Shown in pieces: positions 28,338-38,033 of a stretch of DNA of 64,000 nt. The notes below the pieces were generated by a model that worked only from the letters and a program-made list of their open reading frames with translations, did not search any database and was not told where the DNA came from. The DNA comes from Phytomonas francai (lineage: Eukaryota; Euglenozoa; Kinetoplastea; Trypanosomatida; Trypanosomatidae). The number at the start of each line of letters is the position of its first letter. Within the stretch, counting starts at the first letter, position 1. The DNA lies in assembly GCA_001766655.1 (NCBI GenBank), contig MJCC01000008.1, positions 319,491 through 383,490 of the forward strand. The letters run 5' to 3'. The position numbers and the translations under genes were made by a program.

Positions 28338-29324
28338 ATGGCATCCCAAAATGCCGAGCTTTCACTAATCAAGCGCTTCCACATGCTTAGCCAGGACTAT
28401 GATGCGCGCCCCGCTATCGCCAGGCGTAATACGCTTCCTGTGGTTTCTCGTTTACTGTCGAGCAATGATCGTGAAGCACGAAAACTGTGCCTGGAGGCAG
28501 TCTACTTGCTCTCGCAGCACCCAGACAATGTGGATCTGCTTGGTAGTGAATCGAACTTAGTGAATGAGGTCTTCAAAATCTACAGTGAGGCTCAGTACAA
28601 TGATCCAGAGCTATACGAACTTTCTAGTCTCACCTTAGACGCGCTCGGCCCCGGGTTACGCAACGGCGACCCACGCCGCACCGAGGTTTTACGCCACGCT
28701 TCGGAAGATATGTCGTTATCGCCGGTCGAAAATTCCTGCGAGCCCGAGTTCAGCAGTCCACGCAACAGCACCAACGAGACCGAGTCAGCGCTCGAAGCGG
28801 GGTTCAGACTCGATAATGGAACCCCAGCCCCCACGCACTCCTATGGGGGGGCCACTCACATGGTCATACTTGAGGTTCCAGCCCTCCATGCCCAGAGCGA
28901 TACATCGGACATTGAAGAGATTCTTCAGAAAACCAAAGGAATCATTTCATATACCATCACCTCTAGGGTGCATCAACTGCGCATCTTTACATCCCATATA
29001 GCGCTTCAACCTCTGCAAGATGCCCTCAATAACGCTGGATATGTTAATCTTGTGCTCAGCAATGAGCGGATAGCGATACAGGAGGGCGTAGGGAACAATT
29101 ACTACCATACTAATAAGAGCTATTACGATGAGGAAGAAAAAAGACCTTCGTATTTGCAAGGCGTCAAATCTTTCGCCTCAAACTTTTGCAAGGCCGTGAC
29201 GCTATACACGGGAAAAAATAGCAACACTTTGGCAGCACGGGTCCAACGACAGCGTGAGGTGAGGGAACAGAAAGGTAGTCGAGTAGCGGATCGTCTGGTG
29301 CGAAATATAGCAAATTGGTTCTAA
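28338..29324 (+). CDS. ARMC1-like protein (armadillo plus HMA-like domains)
   Basis: 328 residues. Residues ~7-95 form armadillo-like helices (SLIKRFHMLSQDYDARPAI... and following Leu/Asp-rich helices). Residues ~170-245 resemble the HMA-like ferredoxin fold of ARMC1 (HMVILEVPAL... followed by KTKGIISYTITSRVHQLRI), without the metal-binding CxxC. The two-domain order and size match ARMC1, a mitochondrial protein tied to the MICOS/MIB bridging complex in animals. A Ser/Pro/Glu-rich linker joins the domains and a basic tail ends RNIANWF. The first ATG after the acceptor (28333) is out of frame and opens a 12-codon uORF overlapping the start at 28338, whose context fits the long frame. Assignment is from fold-like pattern, not identity. 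Confidence 0.6.
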   Translation: MASQNAELSLIKRFHMLSQDYDARPAIARRNTLPVVSRLLSSNDREARKLCLEAVYLLSQHPDNVDLLGSESNLVNEVFKIYSEAQYNDPELYELSSLTLDALGPGLRNGDPRRTEVLRHASEDMSLSPVENSCEPEFSSPRNSTNETESALEAGFRLDNGTPAPTHSYGGATHMVILEVPALHAQSDTSDIEEILQKTKGIISYTITSRVHQLRIFTSHIALQPLQDALNNAGYVNLVLSNERIAIQEGVGNNYYHTNKSYYDEEEKRPSYLQGVKSFASNFCKAVTLYTGKNSNTLAARVQRQREVREQKGSRVADRLVRNIANWF

Positions 29325-29878
29325 CAAAAAGTACTTGCGAAACTTGTCATCTTGCCTGTAAGTGCAGCTAAGAACGCGAGATAAAAACATTTGCTCAGCC
29401 GCAATTTGTGTGAGGCGTTCTTTTCGATTATGCGATCCTCGTTTTGCATTGTATATTCCTTAAAAAGGAGGCTATTTAGACATAGTTATACAATCTTAGT
29501 CTCATTCTAACTCTATATAGTGTAGATTCTTTTGTGCGTAAATAAATCCTTTCCCAAAAACTCTGAATGAGCATTCACCTGAGCACTATTTTTTCCTTTT
29601 TTGGTCGTTGTCTGTCTCTGTGTGTGTGTATGTGTGTGCGTGTGTTGTTTTTGTTGTTGTTGCCTCCTACAATTGCCCTTTTCCTCGTGTTAAGTGTGTC
29701 TGGTGTGCTAATTGAGGATTTTAAAAATTATCCTCTATTAGTCATACAAAAGGTGTATTTGACGATATATATATATATATATGCATATGCACTGTTAATA
29801 AGCTAGCGCGTACTTTCTAGTTTTTGGCTTACCTTTACTTTGATTGTTCATTGAAGGTAGGGCTAAAAGGTTTGTCTA
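29325..29878. other. Intergenic spacer with GT-rich and TA tracts
   Basis: Contains a TG/GT-rich stretch (29618-29650), an (AT)n tract at 29765-29782 and TTG repeats. AGs around 29819 and 29868 are candidate acceptors. No RNA gene recognised. Confidence 0.5.
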
Positions 29879-30574
29879 ATGCCTTTTATTCGCAGAATTT
29901 TGTTTACTATCGCGTTGCTGAGCTTGTGCAGCTTCCCGTTCACATCTGCTGACACCAATGTTTACGTGAAACTCTTTCCTAGTAAAGAATTGTGTGTCGC
30001 GCACTTCGTCTTCCGCGACCCTGAGGCTTCAGCTGTACAAGTGGGATTTGTCCACCGAGCCCTCACTCCCCGTTTGACCTACATTCAAACAAAACTCTAC
30101 GGCCCCAGTTCAGATATCAACACACGCGGACCCGAAATTGCGCTCGAGGACCCGATCAATACCCTCGGCCAAATTACTACAACTTACTTCCATGCAGAGG
30201 AAACTGGCGTCTACACGATCTGTCTCAAAACACTACGCCTGGCCCCCATCATGGGTTTCGAAATTAGTTTTGTCACGGACAACGAAAAGGTGGAACCGCT
30301 CTACGTGGAGGATGGCGCAATCACGGTCGACAAGCCGGTAGGCATGGAGGACTACAAGGATCGCCTAAAGATGCTTCAAATATGCGTCGAGGAAACACGT
30401 GACGAGCTGCGCAGCATCCAGGTCCGTCGCTTTATGTTTGAACACACCACTAAATCTATCATGCGGGTAACAGTTGGGGCATTGCTTCTGAATCTGATAA
30501 TTGCGTTGGGACTCTTTCGATGGTCCAAGTATTACATAGAAAGAATCTTTATGAAGGAGAGGAAGAGAGAATAA
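29879..30574 (+). CDS. p24/emp24 family cargo receptor
   Basis: 231 residues: a signal peptide (residues 1-24), a GOLD beta-sandwich (about 25-135), a coiled-coil segment (~155-195), a transmembrane helix near 196-216, then a short basic cytosolic tail. The tail has paired aromatic and basic residues near YYIERIFMKERKRE, consistent with COPI/COPII sorting signals. Only one Cys pair is visible in the luminal part. p24 proteins cycle between ER and Golgi and help package GPI-anchored and other cargo, important in GPI-rich trypanosomatids. Subfamily not determined. Confidence 0.88.
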   Translation: MPFIRRILFTIALLSLCSFPFTSADTNVYVKLFPSKELCVAHFVFRDPEASAVQVGFVHRALTPRLTYIQTKLYGPSSDINTRGPEIALEDPINTLGQITTTYFHAEETGVYTICLKTLRLAPIMGFEISFVTDNEKVEPLYVEDGAITVDKPVGMEDYKDRLKMLQICVEETRDELRSIQVRRFMFEHTTKSIMRVTVGALLLNLIIALGLFRWSKYYIERIFMKERKRE

Positions 30575-31035
30575 ACCTCGCATCTTTCGTTCACAGAACA
30601 CCACGTATTCATCTCTAGCTCAGCCTCCCTTTGTTATGGGCGTCTCTAAGATATATCTTGATCTCTGTACACTCCCTCTAGCCTGGATATATACATGGAA
30701 ATATTTGCTTGTCTTACTATTTAAACCCCTTATGAGAGTTGGAAATAGTTTGGTTTCTTATGTAAATTATGTGATTTAGCACCCCTATTTTACTCTATTT
30801 GTTAGTTTCCCTTTTGTAACGGTTTTATGAATAAGCGCTATGTGAAATCCAAGCTTATTAAGCTGCATCACCTGCTTTTGCATTTGCGGCCGGTACGAGT
30901 AGCCAGGTTTTACCCCTTTAGGGGATAATGAGGAAGAATTTTTCTTCATTTCGGGATAGCTTCCTTTACTAACAATTCTCTTTTCGCCTTTTTAATACTT
31001 TGTAATAACAATAACGACTCACAGCCCTAATATTC
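30575..31035. other. Intergenic spacer
   Basis: AT-rich spacer ending with pyrimidine-rich sequence and AG at 31023-31024. No RNA gene or repeat recognised. Confidence 0.45.
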
Positions 31036-33345
31036 ATGAAAAGGGTAGGTCAGGCCACGATATGTCAAGTGTGCTACCCACATTTTGCTACAAGCTTGTT
31101 TTCAACAGCGTCCCGCGCTCAAACTGTTGGTGTGAGTGAATTCGTGGCGCGCCGCCGCCGTTTACTATCGTGTTTGGATTCAAACACGTTAATTATTATC
31201 TTAGCGTCCGATGAAGTCACCTATTCGCAGGATATTATGTATCCACACAGGCAAAATAGCCTTTTTTACCATCTGTTTGGGCTTCAGGAACCGATGCGTC
31301 GAACGCTAATACCTTCAACTTCGGCTTTTACAAGCGACTTGCGGCTCACGTGCGGAGCCTTTATGAAAACGGATCGTGGATCGCAAACCTTCCTGTTCGT
31401 TCCCCCACAAACCACGGATCCCGCCGAGCTGGTGTGGGCCTCTCAACCCAAAACGTTGGAGGATTTCAGGAGGATCCATCTTGGATTGTGTGAAAAGGAA
31501 GAACAAAATGATGTCACCACCGAGAATCATAAGGATACCGTTCGAAGTTCATCGTGGTCCGAGAACGTGCATCTGAATGATATCAAAACCATTGCAAGTG
31601 TTCTGTATAAAGAAATTCAAGCATCTGCCCAATGCAGATGGACGAGCATAGTAGACAAGCACGACGGCCCGCTTGACTATGACAATATGGAGAACAATCG
31701 AGTGCGTTTACTTTACAAAGCCCTCGATCCGCTTCCACAGCTTCTCGTCGAGTTTCCGCCTCAGTTACGTTGGACAGGGCAGCAATACCGGCTTGAGGCT
31801 TCGTGGAACCGCACTATGGTGAAGGACTCCACAAAGAATGGTAGCATTCCACCCGTTAGCGTTACTTTCAAACATCCATTTGAGGCCTTGATGGGTGTAC
31901 TACTTGCCTTTCACTTTAGGCTTGCGCCGCCCCCGACCTCTTTGACGTCTCCGCGGCGCATGGGGTTCCCAACTCTAGAGTGCGCCTATCACTTGCCAGG
32001 GGGGTCCCAAGGTGGGTGTGGCGCCTTACCGAACGACCACGCGCGCCAGGAGCGTATCCGTCGGTGCCTCGCCCTCCCTGGCAGCGCCAATGGCGTCCCC
32101 GATGCGGCCGCGCGCGGCGTCGTGCGGCGGTGTGCGATTCGCTCAGCCGAGGACCCCCTCCGCCGCTATCGCCTCTTCAAGTCGCCTGGGCAAATCGCAC
32201 AGCACCTGCGGAGCGCGGCGGCGACGCGGCAGGCCTTCCACGCCGCGATGCGGCGCGCGGCCCGGACCAACTCCGAGCACGCCATCGCCGTCGCCTTTCA
32301 TCGGGCCATTTTAGACCTGAGCGAGCGGATGGGCCCCGGGGCGCGGGTGCGGGCTGCCTACGTCCCGGTCGTCGCCAGCGGGGTGCGGGCGACGGAGATT
32401 CACTACACAGGGAACGACCGCCACGCCGACGTCGGGGAGCTTCTCCGTTTGGACGGCGGGGTGGAGGTGGAGCTGGTCCCGACGGACTGCACGCGGACCT
32501 TCCCCGTGTGCCAGCCGAGCTTCACCACAGCCCAGAAAAGGGTCTACGATGCCTTGCTACAGGTTCAACGGGGGATACTTCAAGACATGGAATCCGGCCT
32601 ATTGATCTCAAAGGTGGCCAAGAAGCACGTTGAGTCTACGAGAAAGGAGCTAGAAGAACGGTTAGGGGTGCATGGTGTTACTCAAGGCCAAGTTCGTTCC
32701 CTATTCTGTGCGCATTGTTTTGGACACCTCATGGGACTTGACATTCACGAGAGCTTTGTTACTCAGAGCAAGGATATGAAAGGTAGGGGCTTAACTTTTG
32801 GGGGTGGAATGGTGCACACCGTCGAGCCGGGAATGTATTTCCCCGATGTGAATCGCGCAACCGCATTCAACTATGATCTAAGTTGCGTTCCGCAAGCTTT
32901 GCGTGGCGTCGGCCTGCAGATCGAGGACGACGTTTTAATTCTTCCTTGTTGCGGTGGTAGCGCTGAAGAGCAATCCCCCTGGTCATGCCAGGACTATTTG
33001 AATCAGGCATTGCGAACCACTGAAGAACTCTTGGAAGATGAAGACTACATTAGTGATTGCGTTTTCTTTCGAGAGGAGAAGCTTCAGCGCTACAGGGTGG
33101 AATTAACGTCCTCTCAATTCAGTGCGTTGTACTTTTTGTTTCTTCAAAGAGCCTCTCTTTTTGGGCTTCCGGAGGCCATCGAATGCCTCTCTCTGGATGC
33201 CGCCAGAGTCCAAACACATTTTACCGAAAGGAAGCCAATTGCAGAGTGGGTACCGCCCTCATGTGGATGGTATCCCTTTAAGGTGGTGGTCTTGACGGCC
33301 TGCATACCAAAGGAGGTACCGCACATCGAGGGCTACATGAAATGA
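31036..33345 (+). CDS. Xaa-Pro aminopeptidase / ICP55-like, mitochondrial type (peptidase M24)
   Basis: 769 residues. The first ~35 residues (FATSLFSTASRAQ...) look like a mitochondrial presequence. An aminopeptidase P N-terminal (AMP_N) domain includes RQNSLFYHLFGLQEP, then a long linker, then the M24 pita-bread domain. All five metal ligands are present: D473, D484 (within TDCTRTFP), H564 (in HCFGHLMGLDIHE), E597 (EPGMYF) and E630 (LQIEDDV). The layout matches ICP55/APP3 enzymes that trim N-terminal residues of imported proteins after presequence cleavage. A ~250-residue linker between the two domains, and a C-terminal extension of ~130 residues, are longer than in yeast or human. Bases ~32000-32520 are GC-rich, the ends AT-rich. 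Confidence 0.88.
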   Translation: MKRVGQATICQVCYPHFATSLFSTASRAQTVGVSEFVARRRRLLSCLDSNTLIIILASDEVTYSQDIMYPHRQNSLFYHLFGLQEPMRRTLIPSTSAFTSDLRLTCGAFMKTDRGSQTFLFVPPQTTDPAELVWASQPKTLEDFRRIHLGLCEKEEQNDVTTENHKDTVRSSSWSENVHLNDIKTIASVLYKEIQASAQCRWTSIVDKHDGPLDYDNMENNRVRLLYKALDPLPQLLVEFPPQLRWTGQQYRLEASWNRTMVKDSTKNGSIPPVSVTFKHPFEALMGVLLAFHFRLAPPPTSLTSPRRMGFPTLECAYHLPGGSQGGCGALPNDHARQERIRRCLALPGSANGVPDAAARGVVRRCAIRSAEDPLRRYRLFKSPGQIAQHLRSAAATRQAFHAAMRRAARTNSEHAIAVAFHRAILDLSERMGPGARVRAAYVPVVASGVRATEIHYTGNDRHADVGELLRLDGGVEVELVPTDCTRTFPVCQPSFTTAQKRVYDALLQVQRGILQDMESGLLISKVAKKHVESTRKELEERLGVHGVTQGQVRSLFCAHCFGHLMGLDIHESFVTQSKDMKGRGLTFGGGMVHTVEPGMYFPDVNRATAFNYDLSCVPQALRGVGLQIEDDVLILPCCGGSAEEQSPWSCQDYLNQALRTTEELLEDEDYISDCVFFREEKLQRYRVELTSSQFSALYFLFLQRASLFGLPEAIECLSLDAARVQTHFTERKPIAEWVPPSCGWYPFKVVVLTACIPKEVPHIEGYMK

Positions 33346-33641
33346 AATGGATAGTTGTCATTTTATCATTAACGCCTTGCTAAGAGTTCCTCTCTACAAT
33401 CCGAACAGCAACAACAAGAAAGATACCAATGCTTTGTTGTTACTTTTATCCAAACTATTCACTTCTTCCAGTCCATACTAAAAGTCACTAGAGTTTTATG
33501 GTTCTTAGAAATAAAAGACACTGCGCTGTTGATAGCACCCCCCTCCATCCCCTTTTTATACCCTTTGATTGTTCACAGAAGCTCGAAGTACTAGCGTTCT
33601 TTCATTTTTGTGTGCAGTTATAAAGCCGTGAGTTGCGGTGA
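33346..33641. other. Intergenic spacer
   Basis: Short spacer with a pyrimidine-rich end and AG at 33577-33578. Nothing else recognised. Confidence 0.45.
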
Positions 33642-36600
33642 ATGGTGCATTATGTAAAGCTGCTGTCGTCTTTAGCTCAACGCCTGGCGAGCGTGCCGGG
33701 ACGGCATGCACTGGGTGATGCATTGGCCCATAGAACTTACTTAGACTGCCAGAAGATTCTTTTTATCTATAACAACCCTTTAAAACCACTGGAAACCGAA
33801 AAGTACGCACTGCAAGTGATGCTTAATATCCCACAAACACGTCATATTATGAAAAGTATGGAATCACGGCATTTGATCAGGGCCTTATACCTCTCACCTT
33901 TCTTAAAGAATTCTACAGAAGCAATCGAGCTCTCACGTGCGTGTGTTAGGCTTTTCTGTTCAAATGATGTCTCATCTTTTCATACAATAGATCTCATTGT
34001 AGCAGCCGATATCCTACTGCGCTTCATTTTCAAGGAACGTGATCAACACCAAGACCTTTTTTCGGAGACCTCGTCTACTCCCCCTACCACCGATTCTTCT
34101 TTGGATCCGCCCTTTGGTGTACCGAAAAGTTCTTTAAAAAAAAAACAAGGAGTTCGTTCATGGCTCCCAGCCGAAGGTGACGTTCGGCTTTCTGTAGAAC
34201 TTCTTACGGAAGCCGTGCGAAGGCTCCCATACAGCTATGCCTGTGGTGAGGACTCGACTTCCGAAGGGCCCTTGCCGAGGCATTTGAGGGAGCGAAATTT
34301 GACATTCAAAGATCTCTGCATCCGATCAAACACATCGTCGCTCCAGGAAAACGAGATTGAGGTTTTACTGGCGTCTGTTAAGAAACTGCAGGTGATAGTC
34401 AATATACATCATCCACTCATCATGCACAATCAAGAATTTCTGAAAGAAATTGAGAAAAATATTCTTCATCCCATAGCGGAGGTATTGCCACGGCTACCTT
34501 TTCTAGTGCATTTCTCACAAATAGTGAAAACTAGACCACTTTACTCCCAGGAGGTTTCCATTCTAACGGATACTCTGCTAATTAATAAAAAAACTTTGAC
34601 AGATATCGCTGCCCAGAAAATTCGAACTTTTTTCGAGCTGTCAAAACCAAGTAACCTCTTTATTGGATTCACAGCTAAGAAGGCGCTAAGAAAATGGAAT
34701 GCGGTACTGCACGAATTTCCTACCTATACGGCAGACACCGATAGCGAAAATATCTTTGTGGTTTTCGAGGCACTTGCGCCACTGCTAGAGACCCAAATCT
34801 TCTTCACGGAGGACTTTCCGGAGGGGGTGGACTTTAGCCTGACGCGTCCAATTTTTCTTTTCAAAACGCTATTCATTCTGTACACAGTCTGCACGGCGCT
34901 TTGCGCAACGACGTTTGTGGATCACGCGGTATGTCTACGTCACATGGATTCACTTGAAAGGACAACGCAGAGTTTTTTGGTGCGACTGAAGTCCGTTGCA
35001 CGGAATGACTTAGACAAGCTTAACCTCATGGTCGACATTAACACTCTGATGGAGACCATCACACTACAAATGTTGGTTAAAATATACAAAGCCCGTAATG
35101 TAGTAAGCGGCTCCCGCGTAGCGGATCCTGTGCTCCGCTCCAACTGTGTCCCAACCGAAGAATTGGTTTCGCAGATCAAGACTAAATCGTGCGATTTGAT
35201 CTTGCTAACACCCGAAGAGGCTGTGCTGAAGACGGAAAGTCTTGAGCGACAGGCAAAGCGGCTTCTGGTGGCGCAAGAGCGGTTCAGGATTTGGGGCGAT
35301 CTGGTGGTCTTCTGCGTCGACCTCGTCGATGCCGAGGGCGCCGCGTCCTCATCGAGCATGGACTTCTACCTCCAGGTTTTGCGCTCCCTCGTTGTTTTTG
35401 TGCACTACAGTAAACCCACCCCGTTTCTTCTGAAAATACTCCAGCATGCCCTTCGAAGCCTGAATAGGGCGTATTCGGGTCGCCGCTCCGCGTGCGCCGA
35501 GCGGCTGAGCAGCGGGTTCGCGAACGCCGAGTCGGCGGAGGTCGACGTGCTCAAGGCGCTCCTGGCGGAGGCCCTCAGCGCGCTGCGGACCTGCGTCGAG
35601 CGCGACGCCGCGGCGGCGTCCGCGCGCCTCGCGTCCTACGTGGCGCTGGAGGCGCTTCGGCTCGCCGGGCTCCTCGGGGTGCCGGCGCCCGCGCTGGACA
35701 CCGTCCTCGTCCCCGCCCTGCGCTTGTACGCGGGGGGAGGAGGAGGGGGGGAGCGGGCGCGGCCCCGCGGCGAGGACGCCCTGCAGGTGCTTCGGCTGGT
35801 GGGGGCGGTGCTGCGGGCGGGGCCGGTGGGGGTGGAGGTGCTGGCGGCGGCCGCGGCGGCCCTCCGCGGGGCCCCCNNNNNNNNNNNNNNNNNNNNNNNN
35901 NNNNNNNNNNNNNNNNNNNNNNNNNNNNNNNNNNNNNNNNNNNNNNNNNNNNNNNNNNNNNNNNNNNNNNNCAGCGTCTCGCGGGGCTACCGCCAGGTCG
36001 CGCAGCAGAGCCTCGCGGCTGTGACGCGGCTGTGCCTGGCGGCCCCGCGCCCGGCCCGCGACGAGGCCGCCAGCCCCGCGCTGCTGCAACGGCTGGCCGT
36101 CGCGGAGGCGGCCTGGGAGTGCGCGATGCTCGCGGCGGGGTCGCCGCTGCGGCAGTGCCCAATGGAGAAGTACCTCGGCATCCTCCTGCGCTTCGTCCGG
36201 CGGCACTGGACGCACCCCGCGCTCAAGGGCTTGGCGCTTCCAAACACCATGGACGCGATAGGGCGCCTCGAACAGGCGATGTACGCCGCGCTGAATAGAG
36301 ATGACGCGTTCATGGAATCCCTCAACTTGCTCCCGCCATCCGTCGGTAAGCGTGAGGACGGCGAGACCCTTGTCTCAGATTCCTTTCTGATTCAAGCCAA
36401 CATGTCGATGTTCGCCGTTGTGCGTAGCTTGCGCTCTCTGCTTATCACGGACACGGCAAGGGATCGCAGTCACCAGAAGGCCCGAATCAAGCGATATTTT
36501 GATATTTGCAGTCTTTTTTCCGAAATATTTGTACATAATCGGAACCACATGCTCCCTTCAGTGATATACTTTGCTCTCCAGGAGGCCATTTTTTTACCCC

Positions 36601-37085
36601 ACTACTTTCGAAGAGAGGGTTATTACACAGCCACGATGCAAAAGCTACTGAATTTTTGCATGTTGGCTACCTTGTCGTACGCGGAGGCCTGTGGAAACCG
36701 GGGAAGTTGGGCCATGGCTCCGAAGAGCGTAGAAAAAAAAACATTGTTCCCTAAGCAAGAAGCAGGGGAGGTAGTACCGGGTATGGAAGACTCGGAGTCT
36801 AGTTTAAACGAGAAGAAACTATTGAATCCCGTCATGGTTGTCCGAATGTTCTTGGAAATAGACTCCGTTGTTAACATCCCCGCTCGGTCTTTCTTGCTTC
36901 AACTCTTGAATGAAATCACCGTGGTGATACCGCCTGGTGAGGAGGAAAATGACCCCCCAATGGAGTCATTTGGAGGGGCTAAAATGCCAATGTGCACTAC
37001 GGTAAGTGTGGGTAGTCTCTGGTGGAAGATAGCACAAGGCCTTCGTAAAATGAGAAGACCGGGTCGATTCATCGATGCAAGTTAA
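33642..37085 (+). CDS. Large helical protein of unknown function, interrupted by an assembly gap
   Basis: 1147 codons if the gap length is right. The first ~700 residues are alpha-helical and AT-rich coding, with several Leu/Ile-rich helices and no recognisable domain; the part around the gap is very GC-rich and Ala/Arg-rich. A run of 95 N at 35877-35971 lies inside the frame, which is the same on both sides, so the gap may be close to true size or a multiple of three, but the missing residues are unknown. The C-terminal ~370 residues return to mixed helical sequence. The N-terminus (MVHYVKLLSSLAQRLASVPGRHALGD) could be a mitochondrial presequence. Family not recognised. Confidence 0.7.
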   Translation: MVHYVKLLSSLAQRLASVPGRHALGDALAHRTYLDCQKILFIYNNPLKPLETEKYALQVMLNIPQTRHIMKSMESRHLIRALYLSPFLKNSTEAIELSRACVRLFCSNDVSSFHTIDLIVAADILLRFIFKERDQHQDLFSETSSTPPTTDSSLDPPFGVPKSSLKKKQGVRSWLPAEGDVRLSVELLTEAVRRLPYSYACGEDSTSEGPLPRHLRERNLTFKDLCIRSNTSSLQENEIEVLLASVKKLQVIVNIHHPLIMHNQEFLKEIEKNILHPIAEVLPRLPFLVHFSQIVKTRPLYSQEVSILTDTLLINKKTLTDIAAQKIRTFFELSKPSNLFIGFTAKKALRKWNAVLHEFPTYTADTDSENIFVVFEALAPLLETQIFFTEDFPEGVDFSLTRPIFLFKTLFILYTVCTALCATTFVDHAVCLRHMDSLERTTQSFLVRLKSVARNDLDKLNLMVDINTLMETITLQMLVKIYKARNVVSGSRVADPVLRSNCVPTEELVSQIKTKSCDLILLTPEEAVLKTESLERQAKRLLVAQERFRIWGDLVVFCVDLVDAEGAASSSSMDFYLQVLRSLVVFVHYSKPTPFLLKILQHALRSLNRAYSGRRSACAERLSSGFANAESAEVDVLKALLAEALSALRTCVERDAAAASARLASYVALEALRLAGLLGVPAPALDTVLVPALRLYAGGGGGGERARPRGEDALQVLRLVGAVLRAGPVGVEVLAAAAAALRGAPXXXXXXXXXXXXXXXXXXXXXXXXXXXXXXXXSVSRGYRQVAQQSLAAVTRLCLAAPRPARDEAASPALLQRLAVAEAAWECAMLAAGSPLRQCPMEKYLGILLRFVRRHWTHPALKGLALPNTMDAIGRLEQAMYAALNRDDAFMESLNLLPPSVGKREDGETLVSDSFLIQANMSMFAVVRSLRSLLITDTARDRSHQKARIKRYFDICSLFSEIFVHNRNHMLPSVIYFALQEAIFLPHYFRREGYYTATMQKLLNFCMLATLSYAEACGNRGSWAMAPKSVEKKTLFPKQEAGEVVPGMEDSESSLNEKKLLNPVMVVRMFLEIDSVVNIPARSFLLQLLNEITVVIPPGEEENDPPMESFGGAKMPMCTTVSVGSLWWKIAQGLRKMRRPGRFIDAS
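35877..35971. other. Assembly gap (95 N)
   Basis: Run of unresolved bases inside the 33642-37085 coding region, flanked by extreme GC and G-run sequence (for example GGGGGGAGGAGGAGGGGGGG at 35732-35751), which is a plausible cause of sequencing failure. Confidence 0.95.
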
Positions 37086-38033
37086 AGAATTCAGATATCC
37101 GGTGCGTAAATTTATCAAAGGAGTGCAGGCAGTGAACAGAATTTTGAAGCTCCCCGCATATAAACAAATAACATGGGGAAAAAAGGAATAGCAGTAAGAT
37201 AGAAAGGGTATGCTGTCGAAAAAAAAGATGCAGAAATCTCTACCAGCAAAAGGCCCGTGTGGCTGCACTCAGCTATGAGCTTGGATGTCTGGTTGGCTCA
37301 AACTGGGCTTTCCGTCTCACCCTTCTCTCCATCACGAGTCGCCTCATGGTAATTTTACGATACCAAAAAGGGGCCTCAGTTGAAACCTCGTTGACGAATT
37401 CTGTTCTACTGACGAATGAGCTCATCAACAAAATATACGGATGCGTTTTGATTGTACAAGAGCTTTGCGTGCATTGTAGTTGTGAACAACATGTGGTGAC
37501 GGGGTTGTGTGTGATTGCTACTGAATTTTATGCAGCTTCAGGTTTCCCTTTTAAAAAAGATAAGAGATGCCGCTACTCTCCCCCCTCTTCCCTTCCTATC
37601 CCCATCTCACCTATTTGCATGCTGCCTCTCGGCATTCATTATAGGTTCAGATCTTGAGTGTTGAAAAATATTAATTCGAACAAATGCAATTCGAGGACGC
37701 TCAATCGATGGGTTACAGTTACCCCTCAGTTGCTGTTGTTGTTGCTTGTGAAAAACTGTCATTGATGGTTTCAAAAAGCCAAAAATCCATCTAGACCCCT
37801 CTTTATTACTCAATTTGTGTATATTTCCTTGAAACCCTAACCTTTTCCCGTTCTCCTTCCTGCGCGTTGTTAAACGTGGTGTTTCGAAGGTGAGTGAGAG
37901 AAAAACTTAAGATTCGATTTCCTATTTCGTGAAGAAGATAAAAGGGATCGGAATTTTATATCAACGGTATAATACTTAGTGCAATATACAAGTTCTCTTT
38001 TCACTAACCGTCAAGCAAAAACAGTGAGGGCGC
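37086..38033. other. Intergenic spacer with weak ORF
   Basis: Long AT-rich spacer. An open frame at about 37259-37657 (no strong ATG context, no recognised domain) is treated as chance. Several pyrimidine tracts lie upstream of the PAQR gene (37839-37867), with candidate acceptor AGs around 37889-37910. No RNA gene seen. Confidence 0.5.

Noticed and set aside
37259..37657. 132-codon open frame after the gapped gene
   Set aside because: No good start, AT-rich codons and no recognised domain; likely spacer.
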